Origin: Chalciporus piperatus
Lineage: Eukaryota; Basidiomycota; Agaricomycetes; Boletales; Boletaceae
Direction: 5' to 3'
Length of the DNA: 64,000 nt
Assembly: GCA_038093975.1 (NCBI GenBank)
Contig: JBBPTG010000003.1
Span: 124,001 to 188,000 of the forward strand
In this document: positions 47,597 to 59,508 of the stretch, piece by piece
Position numbering within the stretch: the first letter of the stretch is position 1
Layout: every line of letters begins with the position of its first letter
Notes under the pieces: model-generated
What the model was told of the DNA's origin: nothing
The model's input: the letters and a program-made list of their open reading frames with translations, nothing else
Databases searched by the model: none
Position numbers and translations under genes: made by a program

Positions 47597-49945
47597 TGAC
47601 CGGACCCCTGTTTGGAATTGGTAGAGCCGGATTCAACAGCCATGTCATCGGAATCGAACTGAAAGCCCTCCGAGATCTGCCTCTCTTGTAAGCAGGTGAC
47701 CAAACACCCGTAGATTCCAAGGACATCGGCGCCCGGTGACAAGTCACTAGTCACTCTTTGCTCCGCTCAATAGCAGTCAGTCGACACATGTGGTGCTGAT
47801 AACGAATGTCATTTTCCTCCGTGACAGGCTCAACAACACCGCAGAGGGCGCCTTCGACACTCATGGTACTCGACCCGAATGCCTTGGGGGAGAACCCGGT
47901 GGATAGGAATCGATGGCGTGCTCTGTCTTTCCGTATATGTAGCCTCCGTACGACGAAGGTGACGTAAGCTTGATGGCGTTGTCCTGCCTTTGTTCAAGAC
48001 GGGGAAACTCGGGGCGTACCTGACTCGGACGCCGTTGATCAAAGAGTATGTAGAGTTCTTCCTCATCATTATATTGATCAAGACGTTTGCTTCGCTTCGA
48101 TAGGAAGAGGCATTGCGAGCAATTGCAGATCGCTAAAGCAGGGTTTAAGATGGAGCAGCGCACAAATTCTACCCGTTACAGTGCTGAAGTGGACCGTTCA
48201 TCATACACTGCCGGGTATCACTCCTGGAAGACTTCGGGACTGTCATGCATGGATTGAAATGATATGAGATGTTTCGCACCTGCTGAGCGACTTACCGCTA
48301 AGTATCGGATAGTATCCCGATCACACCAAACGTTTTCAATAACTGCGTCCCCTCGGGTGCAGACCAAGAAGCTTGGCGTGGCCCACGCGCGGCGCGCTTC
48401 GCCGAGACATTACCGGACAACGTGGGGGCCGAGACAAGAACATAGTCAAGCCATGCAATCATACCGTACAAGGACGACGGGCGCATTTGGTTCGCAGCTG
48501 GAATTCGAGTCAGACGAGAAAGAAGGGTGCTCCGCGCACCAGAAATTGGAGGGGACGATTTCCCCACCTCCCCAAATAGCGTCCAGATTTCTGCGTTTGT
48601 ACTAGAAGGATGGCCGTCCTGACGTTGATCGCGAGCGGCGCTGATCCGACAACTATGTAGTTGGGTGATATCGTCCGAGACGGAGGCCTATGCAAGGTCA
48701 GTCAACTGCAGTTTCTCATCCATTGAGACATCGCCCATCCGGGGAAGAGAAAGTCAATCTCCCAGCTTATCGGAGAGAAGCACTCCACTTGACCAGAGCT
48801 GTACCTACGAATCGATCATGGCACGAGATCATCGTACCACCACTTGGGTTGACCCAGCCCAGAGCGATATAATCGTGGGACCGTCCCGACCGTCATACGA
48901 TAGGGGTTATATTGCATTCCCGTAGCACCGATGGATTGGTGATTTGTGCATCAAGTGTATAGTTGATCGCGGGATATGCTCGTCGAAGCCGCCAACTCGG
49001 GCGTCATGAACCTGACCCATTGGGCGCAACAGTTTCGTCGTTGAACTCGGGGTTTGTGCATCCGAAATACACGACACCTCGTGTACTGACCCCCAAACCG
49101 CACGCTCAACCTGATAGCTTAGCCTCGTCAGCCAAGAACGTGAGTACAAAGACAGCCTCACTGGAATCTCCCGTCTGTGCGCACGCCCGCTCAACACGGA
49201 CATGGGCGCACACACGTCAGGTTCTTGCGCCCTCCTCCCTTCCCCCACTTACATGTTCTCCGGAGCAATACGTACGTCCTTCGTCATCGTCGCATCCGTA
49301 AGTAACTGTTCAAGTTCTATGTAGATGATGCTCCCGATTTCGAGGGAAGAATCTGGATCCGGGTTCTTGAGGTCATGTGAATGGAAGGCAAGTTGGGCAC
49401 GAACCCCGGGACTGGCATTGAGACGAATGGCGGTGGGGTGGTTATTGCACGGACGCGAGTAGGGATGACGGTGTTTGCGAACTTCCCGGAGTCTAGACTG
49501 TTTGAGTGATTTTGTGAGGGAGATCAGATGCATTGCAGAGTCAGCAGCATTCAGACAACATATGCATAAGCTTAGCATTCAGTCTGAGCTGAGTCGCTAT
49601 GGTTTTGTTTGCAGTCCGTTGGATGAGACAAAAGTCCTTAGGTGCAAACACTAACTCCCATGAACTCCGACAATGAAGCAGGAGGAAATAAACGTCCTTG
49701 GGCGTGTACAATGTAATACATAAACATTTCGACAACATAAACATTATCTGAACATGGGTGACATCACCAGTATTAGCTCGATCGGGCGGGAGAAGGAAAG
49801 GGGACACAGAGTATAGAATGACAATGGGAAGGTAGGGCCATAACGTTTGTTCGAGTACATCGGGATTCGGTTCAGTGAACGCGCAAGATTCTAGTTGGAA
49901 GGGCGACGAGAGGGAAGAGTAAAGAGAGGTTCAAAGCCTCGAACA
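47597..49945. other. Intergenic 2.3 kb, no gene supported
   Basis: Frames of 60-113 codons occur on both strands (for example 47861-48163 minus, 48264-48605 plus, 48963-49301 plus) but overlap each other and lack domains. No convincing exon chain, repeat or RNA gene was found. Confidence 0.45.
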
Positions 49946-51864
49946 TTATTCCTCTTTTATTCCAGGTCCATGGCCACCGCCATTTGGACCGAGTGAGTCC
50001 TGCCCAGCCGCAGCCCTAGAGCCCGGCGAAGGCCGTCGTCCTTCGTCTGCAATAGAACCAGCACGTGGCCGTTTGCGTGATGAAGGTGAAATGAGCCCCG
50101 ACCCATTCGTCAAACTTTTGTCAACGCCACCACCTCCACCACGCTCTGAAGGATTGTAATGATCGACATTTCGATCACGTTCCCAAGATAGCCCGTCTCT
50201 CCCGTTGGCAGGTGGGAGCGTAACATGAAGTTGTTGACCACCGGGCTGAGGTGCACTGTGAGAAAGGAAATCAAGCCAACTTGTGTCCCCCGAAGGACCT
50301 ATGGATGCCTTAGGTTGAGCGCGGAAGGCTAGACGAAGACTTACCTGATTCCTGTTGCGGCGGCGGCGGGGCTTGAGCGTGTGGTTGTGACGAACCATGC
50401 GTAGGCCATTCCATTGGCGTGAATTGCGATGACTGTGATGTTCGATGATCGTCATTGTCTAAGAACGCAGAAAGCAAGTCAGGAGACTGTTGGATGCGTG
50501 AATTTGAAGGATTGGGAGGTTGACCAGGGGGTAGATTATGACGCATCAACTGGTGATATATCCCTTGCAATTGAGGATCCTGGGGTTGCGGGTATGAATT
50601 TGAGGATCGTTGATTGTATCCAGCGGTTCGGGATATTGGTGCACCTCTTGCCGATGAGGGAAAGTCAAACGAAGACGAGGGGAGAAAAGGCTGCTGTGGG
50701 GTAGAGGCAGCGCCAGGATACGTATTATAAGGGGTTTGGTGCGACGGTTGGCGGAAGTTTGACGTTGAATGGGCAGAAGTCGGAGATGGAAGGTAGCCAT
50801 TGTACATGGAGTCGTCTGGGGTAAGTTTGTGATTACTGTCTGCGCCGACGTTAGGGGCTAGACGGGGCTTCTTTTGAGAGTTAAGTTGACCGTTGGTAGG
50901 GAGCAACCGACCGGAAGAGGTATGTCGTTCTGTTGAGAGAGGGAGCGATGAACCGCCTGCGGCGGGGAGCTGAACAGAATGATGGAGTGGCATAGGTGGT
51001 TGAGGGATAGTCATTGGACGATGCAGAGGGTAATCCACCTAGAAGGGTATGAGCGTGTGATGTTCAGGGAATGGTTGGACACAAACATCAATGTTCAAGC
51101 CCACGTCGCCTGCAGAGGCAGAGACATGCTTGCCGTTAGTGCCATAGTCTGGTTTCAGCTTGGGATCGGTACGCTTTTTGTTCCCCCCGCGTGCTGGGTT
51201 TGAGTCTGGATCATCGTCATCACCGTCGTCATCGTCGCCGTCCCCAGCATCATCAAGTTTGGCATTCGTGTTGTTGGCGAAGTCATGCGGAGTACGCGTG
51301 TCCTTTTCACCGTCGTACTGGTGGCAAGATGAGTGACAAATATAGCGGAGTGTCCATACGTGGGACATACTCTGATGTGACGCTGAACAATGTCGTGGAT
51401 ATCACCGGAGCAGTATTGGTAGAGTTTAAGATGATGACCGGGCCGTTCCTCTAGATAGTGTGGGTAAGATGAGACCGGGGAACACCTGAGCAACGACGAA
51501 CCGAATATGATGACTGCCACATCGACTGAGCACAGGACACCAAGCTCGTAAGCTTTCTTGAATAGACCGTTCTTGCGCTGGAAACGATGACGAGGAGAGG
51601 TAAGGACGATAATAATAAGTGCCAAGCCAGCAACAAAAATAGCCCAAGACTTGCCTTTAAAAAAGTGACTGAACGATTACGCTCGTGCTATGTATAAGAA
51701 GTCATTAGAGATGAAAGTCAAAGATGGAACAAGGAGCAGTGCAATAAAATTGGAGCGAGACGCGGTACGAGGGCATGGAGAAGGTGCACCTAGAATAGTC
51801 TGTTGTTTCTAATGAAAGCGAGACGTACAGTGATGGGTTGAATTTCGATCTTTCTCCTACCCAT
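49946..51864 (-). CDS. MADS-box transcription factor, MEF2/Rlm1 type
   Basis: Nuclear factor; fungal Rlm1-type members act downstream of the cell-wall-integrity MAP kinase. Start ATG 51864: MGRRKIEIQPIT, then HERNRSVTFLK, then RKNGLFKKAYELGVLCSVDV and AVIIF form a complete MADS domain of the MEF2 subclass. EERPGHHLKLYQYCSGDIHD and IVQRHIRYDG follow as the MEF2-like extension. A strongly acidic run (DDGDDDDGDDDDPDS) and a long Ser/Pro/Gln-rich region come next (for example SNPARGGNKK, SSLPLSTERHTSSGRLL). The C-terminus is Gly-rich and basic (SSRKRPRAGSIADEGRR) and ends PGIKEE with the stop at 49946. Intron 51654-51578 uses the donor AAG/GCAAGT (GC-AG); the other introns are GT-AG. The DNA-binding domain is intact, so function is likely conserved. 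Confidence 0.93.
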
Positions 51865-54800
51865 TTTGTTGGGACTTGAAGGCGAGACAGAGGAGAGGGT
51901 GAGATGACGGGAGTACGGGTCAGAGAGCCTTTTGGATGAGGGTCTTTGAGGTTTGTATCTTTCACTGGCAGCATGTAATTCCGCGACCGGGTGCCGAATG
52001 CAACAGCTGCAAACGGCGCTCATCAGATTCACAGATCCAGGTCGCGGGATCGCGATATCCGGCCCATCTCCACTCTTCCGGATCACCCCCGGATTCACTT
52101 TCTCTGCCTGCTTCAGGAAGAAAGATGACCTCTGGGTTCATCGGCGTGCCGAATTCGGAATTGGTCTGCGGCGGAGAGTGCCCGTGTTCGGGTTCGGAAG
52201 AGCGACAGAGTCCATGTCCAATCAGAATGTCCCATCGTTATGCTTGTTTCCTTTACCCATCCTTTCCCACTGCTCCCGCATCGCTTCTCCGCAGCCTGGA
52301 TGTCTCCTGTGGCGCCCAGGCTCAACCCAGCGACTGTTCGACTCCGATGACAGCGAGCTTGGCAATACATACACCGACGGCACAACATGTACCTGTCAAC
52401 CAATCACCGACAACGACCCTCGGTCGAGCTCTCGCCTCGGTCAATCATCTCTTCTGAATGTCAGACCCACACACTCGTTCGTCATGGTTGTTTTCATCTC
52501 CATGTTCTCTCGGGAAATACATTTCGCACCCGTGTCATTATCCCTCCTTCCACCCTCTCGTTCCTCTGCCGTTGCCATGCCGCTTATTTAGCCACATGGA
52601 ACACGGGCACCCGTGGTCACTTGTCTTCATAGATCATCATACGGTCATCGACATCACTGGATCTTGCATCACTCTTCACAAACTCTCTGCAGGCGTCGTT
52701 TCTTGTCTCCGGTTCTTTTTCGTTCGCACATGACAACCATTCCATCTTCTCACCCATCCTTGTTCTCCTCTCCAGTCTCCTAGCTATCCAGAGTCTCGTG
52801 ATCATTGTCGGCGGCATCCAAATTGACACTGGCCCCCGAGTGGATCAGGCTGTCGTGCCTGATCGAGTGTAGTCAAGCGACGTCAGGATCGCTCGACGAT
52901 TTATGAACCTCAAAATAATCATGCGCCAAAAATAATAGCCTCAACTCGTCATTATCGTATTTTTACTGCGCAGGTTTACATCGTTCGTAGCACACCCTAA
53001 GTATGATGTGCATCCCGCCTTCGAGCACCTTACCTGCATATTACACTAGGTTAGCTGCTCGCGCTGATGGGATACAACTGATCGGCTTAAATCGGCACCC
53101 CGTTGCATCTATACCCCGGGTGACACATCATGCTATCGTTCGAACCGGCGGCCACATACACTTACACGCGTAGCCCAAGCACTTGATTACTACCCCCAAC
53201 TATCCTCTCACTTCCTGTCTTCCCGCGTACCTGCTTCTTCGCCGTGGATCGGGGTCAATGGTACCTATCTTGTCCCTTCCCCTATTACATCCGGTTGATT
53301 GAGAATCCCAATCAGGATATGCCCAGCCACCTCGAAATCTTCGAAAAGCACCGCGTCGACGACGACTTGGTTGTCGCTCCCCCCAGATATTCTTGGACTT
53401 CCTCCGACCAAGGTCCATACTCTAGCTTACACGGCTATTTATTGACTTATTTTTGCAGCGCTAATTCGTGAGCCTCGCGGGTGGATCGAGGACCCTCTCA
53501 ACTTACTTATAGCCAAGGTCATCACAAATAGATGGTTTAGCGAACATACATCCTCAGGCCTCAGCGATGAATCGGGATATTAAATAGGCCTTCATCGAAT
53601 ATCCCCTGCTCCTTCCCCAAATTCATCTTCACACGCTCTGGGTACTTCCTCCACCGACACAGCTCGAACTGCGTACGCGCTATTTCATTCAGTTGTTCTG
53701 GATCCCCTTTGATCCCCTTCTGCGTTTGTACTGACAACACTTCCGCTCCATTTTCCGAGCTTGTGAAACAACTCTGCCCAGGTGAGGTTCTCAACTGGTC
53801 ACGCCCTTCATGTTACCCTGATTGATTGATTTCCACGTCTCCCTGATCAGTCATCGACGCAACAAGGATAAAGATTTGTTCGTAAACACTTGACATGATG
53901 CAATCGCAATGCTGGAAGCGCCGGACCGAGTGGGTTCCCGCGATCAAGATTGCTCGGCACGCCCATCCTCACCTCGAAAGCTCTACACTCGTGCTTCGCT
54001 CACTCGTGGACGTCCGAAGGAGAGGGGCAGGAGTGCACACCAGGTGCGATGCTACCACTGTACATGCATACGTGTGTGCGGGAGGGAGAGTAGGACCTTG
54101 CCTAATCATTCGTGGGACATGTGCTTGTAGGTCCATGTGGTGCAACCACGCACGACACGTGCGGTCCTGTGCGGTCACCGCTCACGAGATCGATGCTACC
54201 ACTCGCAAACTTTTAGCAAAACACCTGATGGGAACGGGACCTTGCGAATTATCAGAGTTTGGCAGGTTGGTGACCTGATACAAACTGACAGAGATGCGGG
54301 GGACAAGGGGATTGGTACTTGACGGAGATTTGTCGGGGTCATCATGGGTCGTGATGAGCTTCTGATTTGAACTGTTTATGGTTATTGTCCTCGAGGCTTT
54401 CCGGAGGGAGTATAGTTTCGTCAAGAAATCGAGATGCATATGCAGTGGGACGGATAATGACATATCATGGTGGAATGGAATGGCTTGGTAGGCTTCTGGA
54501 CGACAAGGTGCTCGTTATCCGGCGGGTTGGGGATGTGGTATGAACCATATATGAACGAGAAGGGTTGGTATGTATCGGGATGTAAGCCATGCCATGTGCC
54601 ATCCTGTTTCACACCTTGGCAAACACTTGGTTGATGCTGGTCGTGCCGCGAGGACAACACGATCCAAGTTGCCAAGTCCTGCCATCTCTGGAATGTTTTT
54701 TCGTCCTCCGTTCACTCCATTTCATCGATCTGGTTCCATTCGAAACGTCGATATTTCCCAGCGGATGCAATCCGCCGCAACTTTGGTTTCCGAGTTCGCC

Positions 54801-56165
54801 GTCCATAACAGATCGAGACAGAGATGATGTATCATGCGTTATGATTAATCATTATGGATGCTGCGTATGATTTGGGGTTATGGACCAGAAAGTCAAGGTG
54901 AAGAGACTTTAATCTTGCCTTGAAAGGATTAACACAGCGTACGGGCGGCCCGCTCGACACGGCCGTAACCATTTTCGCGCCCAATACGCTGTGCTCGATA
55001 CCATCGCCCAGGAATCATAGTGAGTAACTTGTGTCTCGGGGGAATGATTGCAAGATTGCAAGTCGCGTCCGGGAGTATGACATCTCGCTGCGAGGTGTCG
55101 TTCGACACCAGTCAAGGGACATTTTTCAGTCCACCTTGAACACAAAGATTACGCAGTTGTCAGTCGTGCAAGAAGGCGTACGAACGCGAGAATGACAGGT
55201 AACTGCAAACATGTGTTGACATTAGTCCGTGGCAGTTTCCCTCCAAGGCATTCACCCTCCTACACACGTCGTTCTCACTCGGGACACCCGTGCCCGCCCA
55301 AGCTCTGATAGATGATGACCATCAGCAGCGACCTCATCAGCATCAAGTCCCACTCACTCGACACAATTCTAGCCACTGGCAACGTCCGGTCGAATCAGCG
55401 TCTATGTATTTGCCAGGGAAGTGTTGACGAGATCTGTCTGCTTCCCGTCTGCCCCAGAATGGTAGGGGTTTTCTCACTAGTCCTCACGGCATCCGCTCGC
55501 TCACGTGGCTGGATTACAGTAAAACAGCTTTCATCTGGCACTTCCCAAGCCTCAAAGTTTCAGAGAGCACGTAGCGTGGCGCACCATAGCTACAGCACAC
55601 ATGACATATACCTGCGTGCGTTCGGTTCACTTCCTCTCCCCATATGTATTCCCTCCAACTTGTGATATTTTTTTCCTCGACGAAGTGACGGAGTCCGCCG
55701 GTAAGTTTCTCAAGATCGCACGCTGACTGAATATGGTCATATTGGCATTGTGGGGTTTGCTCAGGGACCTCGTTCTCTCGGAGGAAGTCTGAATGAAACA
55801 TACCGGGAAGAACAGGTTATTCAGGTGGGGGAGATAGTGGAATGCCAATGGTACATTCAAGGTTTACTGAGTGTATTCTGCTACAGAGGTCCACAAAAAT
55901 ACATAAAGTGAGAGAAATATTGAGCCAAGAGAACTGAAAGGTCACCGAGAACTGGAATGTCGATCAAACTGTGGTCTGCCGGCGGGCGAGTGAGGTGAGG
56001 GCGAGTCGTCGGCGCCGGATGATAATGTGGGATGCCCTGCCGCGACACACGAGAAACACGAGTAAGTTAAAAGAATGGGGCCTTAGGCTAGGTTATGAGC
56101 AATACTCGAACAATGTCACATTCCTAAAATCAGCGCAAGGCACTCTGAAGCATTGAGCTGTCTTC
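51865..56165. other. Gene-poor 4.3-kb stretch
   Basis: Many short overlapping frames on both strands, none with a recognised domain. It contains one weak gene candidate (53319-53583). Low-complexity T/C-rich DNA occurs near 52480-52800. No transposon ends, tandem repeats or tRNA were recognised by eye. It may hold long leaders of flanking regulators or noncoding RNA, which sequence alone does not show. Confidence 0.45.
53319..53583 (+). CDS. Possible small two-exon protein, doubtful
   Basis: ATG 53319 reads MPSHLEIFEKHRVDDDLVVA and then PPRYSWTSSDQ. Removing an intron with donor GTCCAT and acceptor TTGCAG gives ALIREPRGWIEDPLNLLIAK and FSEHTSSGLSDESGY, stop at 53583. The product would be about 75 acidic residues with no known domain. 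A minus-strand frame (53561-53794, with EIARTQFELCRWRKYPERV) touches its end and is equally protein-like, so either, both or neither may be real. Confidence 0.22.
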
Positions 56166-56740
56166 CTAGCGGGAAGTATGTGCAGGTGGCGGTGGGGGAG
56201 GTCCAGTTGGCTTGTGAAGGATTGAAACGTGAGATTGCAGTCAGAGTTGTGAAAGAAAAAGGAGGACCCACTGAATATGGGGGCGGAGACATGTGTCCGA
56301 ACTGAGACCCCTGTGTTTCAAGTTGACTCGGACTCACGCTCTGGCCTTGATAATACCATGCGGCTCGGTCAGCCGCGGGTGGTGGTGGGGTTGGCTCCCA
56401 AGACGAGAGGGGCAATGGGTGTCCACCCTTCGAAGGCATTGAAACTCTCTGCGTGCGACGTCGACGGCAGCAAGCAAACACACAGGCCATTAGAATGAGA
56501 AGAACAAAAATGATGGCTACAATTGATCCATGGTGAATTATCACTCAAGCGGAGCACTAGTGGGGGACACAACATACCGATAGTGACTCCAGCTATTCGC
56601 CCTGGCCACCACCATCCGTTGCCGGTATTAAATGGATTATTGGGCTGAGCATACACGCCGAACGGGATAGATGAGATGGTGGCAAGAACGAGGAAACAGT
56701 GCAGGAGAGCCGCGACACTAGTATACTGACGTTGGTTCAT
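56166..56740 (-). CDS. Single-pass membrane protein with PPPY tail, RCR-like
   Basis: About 140 residues. Start ATG 56740 (MNQRQYTSVAALLHCFLVLA) is a signal peptide or first membrane anchor. A short lumenal/extracellular part with NPFNTGNGWWWPGR follows. After an intron comes the membrane helix AIIFVLLILMACVFACC with a stop-transfer cluster RRRR. The cytosolic tail is Pro-rich (SSWEPTPPPPAADRAAWYY) and carries PPPY, the motif bound by Rsp5-type ubiquitin ligases. A final exon, TGPPPPPPAHTSR, ends at TAG 56166. This architecture matches the Rcr1/Rcr2 type of endosomal/ER proteins that affect plasma-membrane transporter traffic and chitin deposition. Homology is inferred from layout only. Confidence 0.65.
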
Positions 56741-57450
56741 GTTGGGATCTTGGAGGTTGCACGCAAGAGTCGGTGCTTAAGCGCTGACTAGCAGCCACCC
56801 GCAGTCTTGGCAGCCCCTATTTTCTCTTGCAGGAAACATGATTCAGCTTACGAAGCTTGGACTGACATTCAAGTTCGCGCAGTATTTGCCTACCCTCGAG
56901 TCTCAAGTTCACGGTGTGATGTTCTTGACTGAACGTCGCGGACATTCAACGTTCAATGTTCAACGACAACTCCGACTGGCTCGAACTTCAAGACGATTGC
57001 ACGATCGCGACTCTTGCAGAACTCCGAGTCGTTGTCAATTTGTCTAGGGTATTCTTGCCACTAGTATATATGAGCTGCAGTATTTTTTATGATTTTTTTT
57101 CCTGAGGAACGCCCACCATGACGCTTGAGGCGAGCAGCCTCTAAATCATGAATACATTGGAACTAATGAGCCAGCACCTGGATCCTACTAGATGGATTGT
57201 TCGTGAGTTAGGTGTCATCGGACAAGTTTGCAAGGCTCGAAGTTTGGTTTCCAGCGTCTATGATATCCTCCCACGTTGTGAGAGATGTGAGCTTCCATGC
57301 CTTTTTATAGCAGAATAATGAACCTGTCCCTTGTTGAATGGTCCCTTGACGAGCTGTTCACCTACTATCCATCCATTATTCCTGTACAAAGGGTGATTTA
57401 ATTCTTTCCTACTGCCAAACTCTTACTGACTGACCTCTGGCAGCTATCTT
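56741..57450. other. Intergenic, no feature seen
   Basis: Divergent upstream region of the PPPY membrane protein and the C2H2 protein, with AT-rich tracts near 57080-57100. No gene content recognised. Confidence 0.45.
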
Positions 57451-57906
57451 ATGATGTACGACTGCTTGGTGTGCGATCGGCCATTTGGTTCTGCTGGGGC
57501 ACTCGCACAGCATAACGACGCTCTCCATTCATTCATATGCGACACTTGTGATCGCACTTTTACCTCTGACCGTGGTCTCGAGCAGCACAATGCAGCCTTG
57601 CATTCATTCGTCTGCGAGCCATGTGACCGTAGCTTCACCTCGGAGCATGCGCTCGAGCAGCACAACAGAGGGTTACATTCATTCCCTTGCAATGACTGCG
57701 ACCGCTCGTTTAGTACTGTGCAAGCTCTCGTGCAGCATCACCTGGCTGTACACACATTCTTGTGTTTGGTATGCTCTCGCACCTTCCGCTCGCAGCAAGC
57801 GCTCGATCAGCACAATGCTGCTGCACACATCTCGGAATGCCCCTCTTGCAATCGTTTGTTTGCTTCCCCACGTGGATACCAACAACACCGTGACGCTGTG
57901 CACTAA
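57451..57906 (+). CDS. Compact protein of six tandem C2H2 zinc fingers
   Basis: 151 residues consisting almost only of fingers; start ATG 57451 (MMYDCLVCDRPFGSAGALAQ). Each finger fits C-x2-C-x12-H-x4-H: CLVC, CDTC, CEPC, CNDC, CLVC and CPSC pairs, ending at QQHRDAVH and TAA. The repeat period is 25 residues (75 bp), with a very short Ser-Phe-x or Thr-Phe-x linker where DNA-binding fingers usually have a seven-residue TGEKP-like linker. The CDRxF core and the HN..LHSF end are well kept between units, indicating expansion by internal duplication. No activation or localisation segment is visible. It might bind nucleic acid or protein. The sequence just before the ATG ends in a possible acceptor (CTGGCAG), so an upstream exon cannot be excluded. 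Confidence 0.8.
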   Translation: MMYDCLVCDRPFGSAGALAQHNDALHSFICDTCDRTFTSDRGLEQHNAALHSFVCEPCDRSFTSEHALEQHNRGLHSFPCNDCDRSFSTVQALVQHHLAVHTFLCLVCSRTFRSQQALDQHNAAAHISECPSCNRLFASPRGYQQHRDAVH

Positions 57907-58235
57907 ATATATCCATTCATCCATCACACTTTGTCAAATTCCGGGCTGTTTTGGCAACAGGAGACTGCTCCGAGTCTGTGGTGCGCAGAGGTGGTGATAC
58001 GTATAACAATGTAACGGGGGAGTTTGGTTCTCACTGATCTCATTGCTCTTGGGGCTAATAGTCGATCCCGGTGTATAATATATGTACTACTCCAACAATT
58101 TTCAGTTTCCATGATGTTCCCAATCGCTTTGAAGCTATCTACAATGAACGAGCTATCTCCTACAGTCGACATGATATATTGCCACGGTTCGGATCGTGTA
58201 TGTCGATACTACCACTACTTACATAGACACTTACT

Positions 58236-58964
58236 ATGTCACTCCTCACTGAATGCCGCGAGGCACTTATACAGACAGCGATTCAAGGTACCGCCTACAT
58301 AGTATCAGTTCAGATGGTCGTGCTCACATACTTACCTCTGAAGCCAAAGAGTACGCCTATGCGCGTTACTCCAATTTTCGCGTCGGGGCGGCCTTGTTGT
58401 GTGCGGATGGCACCATTGTCAAGGGCGCAAGCATCGATAACGCGTCATATGGTCAGTACCTCCAAATACTGTCGCTCTAACATGTCAATCTTCTGCCTTC
58501 AATCATCCAGGTGCCACAATATGTGCGGAACGTACTGCGATAGTGAAAGCAGTTGTAAGCACCGATCCTTTGAGATGTGCTTGACCACCGAGATCAGGTA
58601 CCGTCTTGTGCTTTTCATTGTAGAGCGAAGGAAAAAGAGAGTTCAGAGCGATCGCCATTACGTCGTGAGTACGCACGAACGTTCCAACGTGGTCTTTCAC
58701 CAACCTTTGCACATTAGCGACGTTCTTACTCCCATTTCACCTTGCGGGATCTGCCGCCAAGTGATACGTGAGTTCTGTCACCTCGACATGCCCGTTCTCC
58801 TCGTCCCGGGTGATTACCCCCACAAGGGTAAAGATGGTGAGGAGAACGGTCAGGGAGGTGTTGTAGAACAAACCGTCGGTGGGTTGTTGCCTTTGAGTTT
58901 TGGTCCGAATGCTTTGGAGAATGCGAGCTTAGGGAGAGTGCCGGCGGCCGCTAGGTTGGTATAA
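58236..58964 (+). CDS. Cytidine deaminase
   Basis: Pyrimidine-salvage enzyme that deaminates cytidine and deoxycytidine to uridine forms; cytosolic zinc enzyme. ATG 58236 gives MSLLTECREALIQTAIQ, joined over a GTACCG...CTGAAG intron to AKEYAYARYSNFRVGAALLC and then GTIVKGASIDNASYG. Zinc and catalytic residues: ATICAERTAIVKAV (Cys and Glu) and SPCGICRQV (two Cys), the classical CDA pair of motifs. SEGKREFRAIAITS sits between them. The C-terminus is longer than in minimal CDAs, with a Gly/Glu-rich insert (HKGKDGEENGQGG) and the usual LLPLSFGPNAL, ending AAARLV. Four introns, all canonical. About 190 residues. No catalytic residue is missing. Confidence 0.93.
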   Translation: MSLLTECREALIQTAIQGTAYIVSVQMVVLTYLPLKPKSTPMRVTPIFASGRPCCVRMAPLSRAQASITRHMVSTSKYCRSNMSIFCLQSSRCHNMCGTYCDSESSCKHRSFEMCLTTEIRYRLVLFIVERRKKRVQSDRHYVVSTHERSNVVFHQPLHISDVLTPISPCGICRQVIREFCHLDMPVLLVPGDYPHKGKDGEENGQGGVVEQTVGGLLPLSFGPNALENASLGRVPAAARLV

Positions 58965-59508
58965 TGGGATGTCGAACATTCATTGTAAAGTCACGGTTGT
59001 CCCCCCTCTGCATCTGGCTCAGTCAGTCTTGAAATCCAGAGCTTACATAAAGGATCGATAACACACCCGGGCCCTCCTTTGTATTATGTAAAGCAAGGAT
59101 GTCGAAATTCGAAACGATATCTCGCTGCCGCCGCAGGATTTGTCGATTATTTTTTATATGTGTTAGCTAAATCTGGATGTCCAGCAATCAATCCCGAACA
59201 TCATCTGGTCTCGAGGATCTTGTATCAGCATCAGTTTCTGAACTTACTCGTCCATCGCACGGCATAGGCGGCTCTTGCACACACCGGTAAATTTATCTGT
59301 TGAAGGTCACTCTGCAAAATCCACGGATTCATACTTACTACTTGTCACTCTCACCGGCCATGTCTTGCCCGAAGTTGATTCTGAGGCAGAGGTCGACTTA
59401 CTCTGAACCATCATTGGAATGTTTAATACCGGTACATGTCAGTCAGCCAACCACACTCACGTTCGGCACTTCCAAGTTGCACCACGAGGAGTACACTGGC
59501 AACCACGG
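58965..59508. other. Intergenic, 3' flanks of cytidine deaminase and HET gene 1
   Basis: Convergent 3' region. Short frames only (59079-59267, 59300-59569). Nothing recognised. Confidence 0.5.

Noticed and set aside
50100..50160. Glycine-coding CCA/CCG repeats in the MADS gene tail as a possible tandem repeat
   Set aside because: Only a short low-complexity run inside a real exon; not a separate repeat element.
51953..52591. 212-codon plus frame overlapping the start of the MADS gene
   Set aside because: Composition is Ser/Pro/His-rich without a domain, and overlapping frames are open on the same strand, typical of biased leader DNA.
53120..53160. tRNA-like B box (GGTTCGAAC on the minus strand)
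   Set aside because: No matching A box, anticodon arm or acceptor stem could be folded around it.
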